From DASRDS01 sp035652495 (GTDB lineage: Bacteria > Gemmatimonadota > Gemmatimonadetes > Gemmatimonadales > Gemmatimonadaceae), in contig DASRDS010000183.1 in assembly GCA_035652495.1 (NCBI GenBank), positions 1 through 19,594 of the forward strand: a stretch of 19,594 nt of DNA. The letters are read 5' to 3'. A model generated the notes under the pieces. That model was not told the origin of the DNA, did not search any database, and saw only the letters and a program-made list of their open reading frames with translations. Of the stretch, positions 14,051 to 19,594 are shown in pieces. Every line of letters starts with the position of its first letter. Within the stretch, counting starts at the first letter, position 1. The translations under genes and the position numbers were made by a program.

Positions 14051-15277
14051 TCAACCGGCCCTTCGTCCGACATCTGCACGCGGCACCCTGACGTGTTCGG
14101 GACGGACGCCTACGCCCACGAGGCGCGCCGGAATCCGCCGCAACATCGGGAACCACTGCAGCAGGCGCATCGCGAGCGGCACGGTCACTTCGCCGCGACG
14201 GTCGAGCGCCGTTCTCAGAAAGCGGTCGTGAATCGCGAGCTGGACTCGTTGAATCACGCGCGTCGGCAGCTCGCGCCGGCGCTGGACGCGCGCGAGATCG
14301 TCCTCCGACACGCGGCCGGCGGCGAGCGGGCCGGCCAGGATGTTGGCGGTCGCGACCGCGTCCTGGATCGCCAGGTTGATTCCGACGCCGCCGACCGGCG
14401 ACATCGCGTGCGCCGCATCGCCGATGCACAAGAGTCCGGGCTTGTGCCACGTGCGCAGCCGATCGACGACGACGGTCAGCAGCTTGATTTCGGTCCAGTC
14501 GCGCAGCTCGTCGACGCGATCGCCGAGAAACGGCACGAGCGCTCGAATCCGATCGCGGAACGCCGCCAGTCCGCGCGCGTGGACGTCGTCGATGCCGCCT
14601 TTCGGGATCACGAACGCGCACTGCCAGTAGTCGCCGCGGTCGATCATGACCAAGACGATGCCCGCGCCGAGGTTGCCGACCAATCCTTCCGGATCCGCCG
14701 GGTTCCTCGAGATCCTCAGCCACAGCACGTCGATCGGGGCGGCGAGGTCCTCGACGATCAGCCCCGCCCTGGCGCGCACCGCCGAATGCCGGCCGTCGGC
14801 GCCGACAACGAGGTCGGCATCGATCTCCATCGTTCCGCCGGCCGTCGTTGCCACGACGCCCGCTACGCGCCCGTCCGATTCGCGGAGCCCGGTGACCTCG
14901 GTCTGCATCAACAGATGGAACGTCGCGTGCGCGCGTGCCTCGGAGGCCACAAAGTTCAGGAAGTCCCACTGCGGCATGAGCGCGACGAACTTGCACCGCG
15001 TCGGCAGGTGCGAGAAGTCGCCAAGCGTCAGCGTCTCGCGTCCGATGCGACCGGTGATGTGTCGGATCTCTCGATGCGGATGTGCGAGGAACGCGTCGAG
15101 GACGCCGAGCTCATCCAGAACTTCGAGCGTGGAGGGATGGATCGTGTCGCCGCGGAAATCGCGAAGGAAATCCGCGTGCTTTTCGAGCACGACGACACTG
15201 ACGCCGGCACGCGCGAGGAGCCAACCGAGCATCATGCCGGCGGGACCGCCGCCCGCGATGGCGCACTGGACGCGCAC
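14051..15277 (-). CDS. FAD-dependent monooxygenase (PHBH/UbiH-like)
   Basis: A 408-aa flavoprotein from a GTG start. The dinucleotide-binding motif GGGPAG is at 9-14, with E32 at the end of strand 2 (VVVLEK). The DG motif appears as VVGADGRHSAVRAR (157-170) and the second FAD motif as CIGDAAHAMSPVGGVGINLA (284-303), then IQDA. This is the group A flavoprotein hydroxylase pattern; such enzymes use NAD(P)H and O2 to hydroxylate aromatic or polyketide substrates, and the substrate is unknown. The frame is open upstream to 15532, but the extra 85 codons are Arg-rich and antisense to the kinase start; VRVQCAIAGGGPAG is the normal family N-terminus. No clear Shine-Dalgarno. It is divergent from the kinase, about 71 bases apart. 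Confidence 0.9.
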   Translation of the reverse strand: MRVQCAIAGGGPAGMMLGWLLARAGVSVVVLEKHADFLRDFRGDTIHPSTLEVLDELGVLDAFLAHPHREIRHITGRIGRETLTLGDFSHLPTRCKFVALMPQWDFLNFVASEARAHATFHLLMQTEVTGLRESDGRVAGVVATTAGGTMEIDADLVVGADGRHSAVRARAGLIVEDLAAPIDVLWLRISRNPADPEGLVGNLGAGIVLVMIDRGDYWQCAFVIPKGGIDDVHARGLAAFRDRIRALVPFLGDRVDELRDWTEIKLLTVVVDRLRTWHKPGLLCIGDAAHAMSPVGGVGINLAIQDAVATANILAGPLAAGRVSEDDLARVQRRRELPTRVIQRVQLAIHDRFLRTALDRRGEVTVPLAMRLLQWFPMLRRIPARLVGVGVRPEHVRVPRADVGRRAG

Positions 15278-15348
15278 GACCCAGTCTACAAGACCTGTGA
15301 CCGCCCGAGTCGAGGCCCGGCCGATCCCGTACAGTTCTCGGGCGGCGA

Positions 15349-17532
15349 ATGTTAGGCTGTGTCGTCGTGGACGAGACCGATCGCGAAACGAGGCCGTCGG
15401 GCGGCGTCTCGCCCGACAACCCGGAGGCGCTGGATCGCTGGGGGCCGTTCGAACAGCTGCAGCGCGTCGGCCGCGGTTCGTTCGGCGAAGTGTATCGCGC
15501 GTTCGACCCGACGCTTCAGCGCCACGTCGCACTGAAGCTGCTCCTGCCGCGCCGTGGCACGCCGGACGAGGAGGTCGGCGCGCTGTTTCGGGAAGCGCGG
15601 GCGATCGCGCGGGTGCGCCATCCGAACGTCGTGTCGATCTACGGGGTCGACCGTTACGACGGCCGCCTCGGGTTCTGGAGCGATTTCGTCAAAGGGCAGA
15701 CGCTGGCGGATCTCGTCGCCACGCAGGGTCCGATGGGCCCACGCGAGGCGGCGCTCGTCGGCATCGACATCTGCCGCGCCGCCGGCGCGGTCCATGCCGC
15801 CGGCTTTCTGCACCGCGACATCAAACCCGCCAACGTGATGCGCGAGGAAGGCGGCCAGATCCTGCTGATGGATTTCGGGCTCACGCACGCGTACGGCACC
15901 GACGGCGATGCGAGCGGCACGCCGGTCTACATGGCGCCCGAGCTGCTGCAGGGGCAGCCGGCGACGATCGCGACCGACATCTATGCGATCGGCGTCACGC
16001 TGTTCTATCTGCTGACGAAACGGTACCCGGTCGACGGCGCCGACGTCGCGGCGCTCCGCGCGGCGCACGCGTCCGGCTCGAGGCGCACGCTGCTCGACGT
16101 CCGACCCGATCTGCCGGAACCGCTCGCCCGCGTCGTCGAAACGGCGATCAGCGCGTCGCCGGCGGAGCGCTTCGCCAGCACGGGCCGGATGATCGCCGCG
16201 CTGTCGGACGCGATCGGCCTCGGATCGCACGCCGCGATCGCACCGTCCGCGGCGCGGCCGCGCCGGCTGCGGCCCTGGATGCTCGCGCCGGTCGTCATCG
16301 CGGGTGCGCTGCTTGCGGTCGCCTTGGGGCGGTGGGCCGTCCCTCCGCGTGGCGACGCGCGCACGCCCGCGGGCGACGAGCAGGCGCGCTATCGCCGCGC
16401 GCACGAATTGCTGGCCCACTACTACCGGCCGCAGGCACTCGAAACGGCGATTCCGCTGCTTCAGACGATCGCCGGCGAGGACCCGCAGTTCGCGCCCGCG
16501 TTCGCGGACCTCGGGCGCGCCAACTTCCTGCAGTTCGCCCAGCAGCGCGACACGAAATATCTCGAACCGGCGCGGGATGCCTCGCTGCGCGCGCTCTCAA
16601 TCGCGCCGGATCTGGCGTCGGCGCACGTCACGCTGGGATTTCTCTACGCCTACACCGATCAGAACGATCTCGCGAGCCACGAGCTCGAAACGGCACTTCG
16701 GCTCGACAAGTTCAATGCGGCCGCATATGGGGCGCTCGCCGAGTTGCAAACTCGCGAAGGCCGCACCGAGCTGGTCGAGGCGACGCTGCAGAAGGCCGTC
16801 AGCCTCGCGCCTGACGACTGGCTCCTGAACATGCAGCTCGGGGCGCATTACCTGGACGGCGGCAGGTGGTCCCAGGCGGGCGATCAGTTCCGCCACACCG
16901 TCGAGCTCGTGCCCGACAATCCGCGTGCCCATAACAACCTCGGTCTCGCGTACCGGGGCCAGGGCAGGCTGGACGACGCCGCGGCCGAATTTCAGAAGGC
17001 CATCGATCTCGAGCCGACGTTCATCCACTACCGGAACCTGGGGATGGTGCTCGCGGACGCCGGACGATATCCGGAGGCGAAACGGGCGCTCGCGCGATCG
17101 ATTGAAATCCGTCCGAATCAGTACCGCGCCTGGGGTCTCCTCGCGGCCGTCTATGCGAACGAGGGCGCCGACGCCGCCACGATCAAAGACACGTACCTCA
17201 AAGCGATCGCGCTCGCGACCGGCCTGCTGAAGGAGACGCCGCGGGACGACTATCTTCTGGCCGACGTCGGCAGCTATTACGCGGCCGTCGGACAGGAGAA
17301 GCAAAGCCTCCCGCTGCTGGCGCAGGCGGCGGCGCTCGCGCCGGACAATCCCGAAGTCCTGTATCAAGTGGCGGTCGGCTACGAAATGCTGCACCATCGC
17401 GACGAAGCCCTGCGCTGGCTTGCGAAAGGCCGATCGAGTGGCTATCCTTCCGAAACCATCGCGAGAAATCCGCTGCTCGCGGCCCTGCGCGCGGATCCGC
17501 GGTACGCGTCGACCGTGGACAGCCGCCGCTGA
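15349..17532 (+). CDS. Transmembrane Ser/Thr protein kinase with C-terminal TPR array
   Basis: A 727-aa protein. The Hanks-type kinase domain (about 31-290) has glycine loop GRGSFGEV (41-48), catalytic Lys K63 (VALK), Glu E82, HRDIKPAN (155-162, catalytic D157), DFG (175-177), GTP (190-192) and APE (196-198). The activation segment is short. One membrane helix follows at about 309-328 (WMLAPVVIAGALLAVALGRW). Residues 345-727 are an alpha-helical tetratricopeptide array, with clear units such as NPRAHNNLGLAYRGQGRLDD then AAAEFQKAIDLEP. The kinase should be cytosolic with the TPRs outside the membrane. A GTG at 15367 is an alternative start. The stop is 21 bases before the Lys-rich ORF, so the genes downstream are probably co-transcribed. 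Confidence 0.93.
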   Translation: MLGCVVVDETDRETRPSGGVSPDNPEALDRWGPFEQLQRVGRGSFGEVYRAFDPTLQRHVALKLLLPRRGTPDEEVGALFREARAIARVRHPNVVSIYGVDRYDGRLGFWSDFVKGQTLADLVATQGPMGPREAALVGIDICRAAGAVHAAGFLHRDIKPANVMREEGGQILLMDFGLTHAYGTDGDASGTPVYMAPELLQGQPATIATDIYAIGVTLFYLLTKRYPVDGADVAALRAAHASGSRRTLLDVRPDLPEPLARVVETAISASPAERFASTGRMIAALSDAIGLGSHAAIAPSAARPRRLRPWMLAPVVIAGALLAVALGRWAVPPRGDARTPAGDEQARYRRAHELLAHYYRPQALETAIPLLQTIAGEDPQFAPAFADLGRANFLQFAQQRDTKYLEPARDASLRALSIAPDLASAHVTLGFLYAYTDQNDLASHELETALRLDKFNAAAYGALAELQTREGRTELVEATLQKAVSLAPDDWLLNMQLGAHYLDGGRWSQAGDQFRHTVELVPDNPRAHNNLGLAYRGQGRLDDAAAEFQKAIDLEPTFIHYRNLGMVLADAGRYPEAKRALARSIEIRPNQYRAWGLLAAVYANEGADAATIKDTYLKAIALATGLLKETPRDDYLLADVGSYYAAVGQEKQSLPLLAQAAALAPDNPEVLYQVAVGYEMLHHRDEALRWLAKGRSSGYPSETIARNPLLAALRADPRYASTVDSRR

Positions 17533-17553
17533 TTGACACTCAGGAGAGACTCG

Positions 17554-17640
17554 ATGCCGAACCCCAACGTGGATCGCGCGCCCGGACCGAAGAAGAAGAA
17601 GAAGAAGACGACCAAGAAGAAGGCGTCGAAGAAGTCGTGA
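17554..17640 (+). CDS. 28-aa Lys-rich ORF overlapping the papain-family gene
   Basis: A 28-codon ORF: MPNPNVDRAPGP followed by runs of Lys (KKKKKKTTKKKASKKS). It has the best ribosome binding site of the cluster (CAGGAGAG, 7 bases before ATG) and a stop that overlaps the GTG start of the peptidase (GTGA). It could be a translated leader coupling the peptidase to the kinase mRNA, a small basic protein, or the detached N-terminal tail of the peptidase: the peptidase frame is the -1 frame here and stays open through the Lys tract as Glu codons. The repeated AAG units are prone to slippage. Confidence 0.6.
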   Translation: MPNPNVDRAPGPKKKKKKTTKKKASKKS

Positions 17641-18428
17641 GCCGCGCGGCTCGCGCGCGCATCTACAACTGCACCGAATCGCCCGACCAGCACGAAGACT
17701 GGTCGCTGCAGAAAGCGAAGGACCTCGGCCTCAGCGCCAGGCGCAAGAAGATCCCATCGTCGAAGGACCTTCGAGAGCCCTGGTGGAACATCGGGAACCA
17801 GGGGGCCACCGGCTCCTGTGTCGGCTGGGCGTTCGCCGATTCCGTGCTGCGCTACCACTTCGTGAAGGCGGGAAAGCTGCGGCAGCACGAGCACATCTCG
17901 GTCCGCTACATCTGGATGGCGGCCAAGGAGATGGATCATCAGTGCTCGTATCCGACGACGTTCCTCGACGACGCGGGCACCAGCGCAAAGTCGGCGCTGA
18001 GGGTCGTCCGGAAGATCGGCGCGCTGAAGACCTCGGTCCTGCCCTTCGAGGGGGGACTGGTCAAGCTGAAGGAAGCGCACTTCCTGAAGATTGCGGGACG
18101 GCTGAAGCTGAAGGCCTATTTCAACCTGTGCGGCACGCAGGCCGGAAAGCTCGATCGATTCAAGGAGTGGCTGGCGTGGCACGGGCCGATTCTGACTCGT
18201 CTGCGGGTCGATTCGAACTGGAACAACATCAAGCCGGATGGTCAGCTTCGCAAATACGACAAGAAGAGCGCCAATGGCGGCCACGCCGTGGCCATCGTGG
18301 GATACACGCCCGCGCACTTCATCATTCGCAACAGCTGGGGCGTCGACTGGGGCCACCAGGGATTCGCGTACGCCAGCTACGACTACGCGACGGATGCCTT
18401 CCACGAGGCGTACGGCATCGTGGTCTAG
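17637..18428 (+). CDS. C1 (papain)-family cysteine peptidase
   Basis: A 263-aa peptidase without signal peptide or long propeptide. Catalytic residues are all present: oxyanion Gln55 and nucleophile Cys61 in NQGATGSCVGWAFAD, His216 in NGGHAVAIVGY, and Asn232 in IIRNSWGVDWG. A conserved-looking lead-in reads RIYNCTESPDQHEDWSL (9-25), then DLREPWWNI (44-52). Papain-like enzymes cleave peptides through the Cys-His pair. The GTG start overlaps the stop of the 28-aa Lys-rich ORF by four bases and has no good Shine-Dalgarno of its own, so translation probably depends on that ORF. Encoded behind a TPR kinase, it may act in the same signalling or protein-turnover process, but that is inference. Confidence 0.9.
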   Translation: MSRAARARIYNCTESPDQHEDWSLQKAKDLGLSARRKKIPSSKDLREPWWNIGNQGATGSCVGWAFADSVLRYHFVKAGKLRQHEHISVRYIWMAAKEMDHQCSYPTTFLDDAGTSAKSALRVVRKIGALKTSVLPFEGGLVKLKEAHFLKIAGRLKLKAYFNLCGTQAGKLDRFKEWLAWHGPILTRLRVDSNWNNIKPDGQLRKYDKKSANGGHAVAIVGYTPAHFIIRNSWGVDWGHQGFAYASYDYATDAFHEAYGIVV

Positions 18429-18473
18429 CCCGCGGCCCGGCGTTCGTCTCGCAGCCTGATCCACGCACCGCAG

Positions 18474-19142
18474 TCACCAACCGTCGGTAGTTCTCCACGC
18501 CCACGCGTCGATCAGCTTGCCGTCGCGATCGAATCCCCAGAACACGGTGACGTTGGACCTGAACGGCACGCCCTGAACGTCGCCGGCGTCGGCCTCGATG
18601 TGCATCACGCCGACTACCGGAAAGTTGAAGTCCGGACGCTTCGTCGTTTCACGTTGATCCAAGAATCCACGTTCTCGGTCGACGCGAATCACCTTCCAGC
18701 CTTCGCTCCGGATGACTTGTTCGACTTGCGACATCGAGCTGCCAACGGGAGTTTCGGCGAGAATTCTCTCCTGTAGATCCGAGTCCTTCCCGCGTCGCCA
18801 ATCGCTCGCGATGTAGTGAATCGCGAGCGCTTCCTGCCACGAAAGCCATGCGAGGGCGGCGACGGCCGCGTATCCGAAGGTGCGGCGGCGGCTGGTATTC
18901 CGCGTCGCAATGCCAACGCCGACCGCGATAAGGATCCAGCTCAATGCGGGCCAGACGGTGGCAACCACCGATGGTCGCAACGCCGGACGGAACGGTTCTG
19001 GGCCGAAGAACACGATCACCGCGGGCAATTGAACCGTGCGAGATGAAATCGGGATGAAAAACACCGACACGGCAGAAACAACGACGATCCCGACCACGAC
19101 AATGAGCACCGCGACGATGCCGGGTAGTAGGCGTCTGGCCAT
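18474..19142 (-). CDS. Membrane protein with BamE/SmpA-like C-terminal domain
   Basis: A 222-aa protein from MARRLLPGIVAV. Three hydrophobic helices lie at about 7-30, 57-79 and 88-110. A soluble C-terminal domain (about 122-222) follows, with LAETPVGSSMSQVEQVIRSE, then GWKVIRVDRERG and VTVFWGFDRDGKLIDAWAWR. The order T-P-x-G-S-S-x-x-x-V-x-x-x-[IL]-x-x-x-G-W followed by F-D-x-D-G-K-L resembles the BamE/SmpA fold. It recurs in many small membrane proteins of unknown role. The frame extends upstream to 19562, but the start at 19142 is where a hydrophobic N-terminus begins; no strong Shine-Dalgarno is seen. Convergent with the peptidase gene, 45 bases apart. Confidence 0.75.
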   Translation of the reverse strand: MARRLLPGIVAVLIVVVGIVVVSAVSVFFIPISSRTVQLPAVIVFFGPEPFRPALRPSVVATVWPALSWILIAVGVGIATRNTSRRRTFGYAAVAALAWLSWQEALAIHYIASDWRRGKDSDLQERILAETPVGSSMSQVEQVIRSEGWKVIRVDRERGFLDQRETTKRPDFNFPVVGVMHIEADAGDVQGVPFRSNVTVFWGFDRDGKLIDAWAWRTTDGW

Positions 19143-19271
19143 GCGGTAATCGTTCGTCGGGCGAAGATTGTAGCTGCGCGAGCGTCTGTCGGATCCGCGC
19201 TTCGGAACGGTCAAGGCAATCCGGGCGCGCCGCGCCGGCCCGAATCGCCCCGGGACTTGGCCGGCCGGCCG

Positions 19272-19427
19272 CGAACAGATTTTGGATCGTCCATCTAAGT
19301 CGTGGATAATTCCGCCGACAAGCACACGCTCGTAATCGCCTTCGTCTCGAGCCGTTTTCCATTTGTAGGCGACGACCATACCCTCTTTGTCCTGGACGAT
19401 CGTGGCGTCAAGGAAAGCGGCGAATTC
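19272..19427 (-). pseudogene. Possible remnant of a small secreted protein
   Basis: The minus strand encodes EFAAFLDATIVQDKEGMVVA, then YKWKTARDEGDYERVLVGGI and IHDLDGRSKICSR. This has balanced, protein-like composition and resembles the core of small surface-adhesin-E-like proteins (strand, 'F-L-D-x-x-x-V', 'K-x-x-R-C'). No start codon with a ribosome binding site or signal peptide could be joined to it, and it runs in frame, without a stop, towards the membrane protein at 19142. The rest of 19143-19594 shows nothing I recognise. Confidence 0.25.
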
Positions 19428-19594
19428 ACACGCACGAACCGTCCATAACTTACACGGCGCCACGCGTCGAAAAAGTAAGGCCAATCGCGGCTCGTCGGCG
19501 TGCCCGACTGATTGCGAATCGGCCGGATCGGTTTCAAGACCACTGCTATCGACCACTCGCACGCTTTGAGCCGAGCATCGATGAAGACGAAACA

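Noticed and set aside
13789..14079. 96-aa minus-strand ORF between the FAD monooxygenase and the VWA gene
   Set aside because: It overlaps the monooxygenase 3' end, has no clear ribosome binding site and shows no recognisable motif; an equally long ORF runs on the other strand.
13889..15355. 488-aa plus-strand ORF opposite the FAD monooxygenase
   Set aside because: It is the antisense shadow of the flavoprotein; the composition is rich in Arg, His and Asp with no domain, while the minus strand has all FAD motifs.
14646..16814. 722-aa plus-strand ORF crossing the monooxygenase and the kinase
   Set aside because: It spans two genes in a non-coding frame; the first part is Ser/Thr/Arg-rich antisense and the second an Arg/Ala-rich shadow of the kinase.
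17590..17633. AAG-rich tract as a microsatellite or CRISPR-like repeat
   Set aside because: It is explained as Lys codons in a short ORF with a good ribosome binding site; there are no spacers.
1..19594. CRISPR array, tRNA/rRNA genes, toxin-antitoxin or phage-defence operon
   Set aside because: Looked for regular repeats with spacers, cloverleaf-like sequence and known defence domains on both strands by eye; none was seen. The CPBP protease alone does not make a defence system.

Overview
The window is GC-rich bacterial DNA. It combines a long Ser/Thr kinase with C-terminal TPRs, an acidobacterial-type VWA secreted protein, papain-like and CPBP proteases, and small secreted proteins of a style I associate with soil Acidobacteriota (Vicinamibacteria-like). 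That assignment rests on recognising protein families by eye; there is no rRNA or other taxonomic marker here.

Layout. (1) 1-1115 is mobile-element debris: the start of an IS3-family transposase and its probable left inverted repeat, which has overwritten the 3' end of a secreted-protein gene; a frameshifted C-terminal half of a tyrosine recombinase; and a scrap of IS3 transposase C-terminus on the other strand. (2) 1325-2908 (minus) is a compact stress/envelope cassette: exported BON-domain protein, Gly-rich general-stress-type protein (TAATG overlap), 45-aa LEA-like protein, 60-aa Gly-rich membrane peptide. (3) 3244-4927 holds a histidine-kinase tail remnant, an intact HAD phosphatase and a twice-frameshifted alpha/beta hydrolase pseudogene. 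(4) 5192-9129 carries a CPBP membrane protease with a Glu-to-Gln change in its signature, a conserved hypothetical protein, a YidB/DUF937 protein, a secreted SgcJ/SnoaL-like protein, a truncated membrane-anchored coiled-coil protein and a small 3-4 TM protein. (5) 9133-9750 has a frameshifted membrane-protein pseudogene and the N-terminal half of a tyrosine recombinase that complements the half at 694-1030. (6) 10031-13773 has a secreted two-domain cupredoxin with both type-1 copper sites, a PKD-like remnant, a SAM methyltransferase and a VWA-type secreted protein. (7) 14051-18428 has an FAD monooxygenase divergent from a kinase-TPR gene, which is followed by a 28-aa lysine-rich ORF overlapping (GTGA) a papain-family peptidase. 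(8) 18474-19142 is a membrane protein with a BamE-like C-terminal domain, with a possible decayed gene upstream.

Most genes are ordinary for the group. The dominant theme is genome decay: at least eight broken or partial genes lie between intact single genes. I found no CRISPR array, tRNA, rRNA, toxin-antitoxin or recognisable defence system. The features most worth a second look are the kinase / Lys-rich ORF / papain-protease unit, the split recombinase, the double cupredoxin with a His/Asp-rich linker, the small stress cassette, and a degenerate dispersed repeat at 3411 and 6155 that looks like coding debris.
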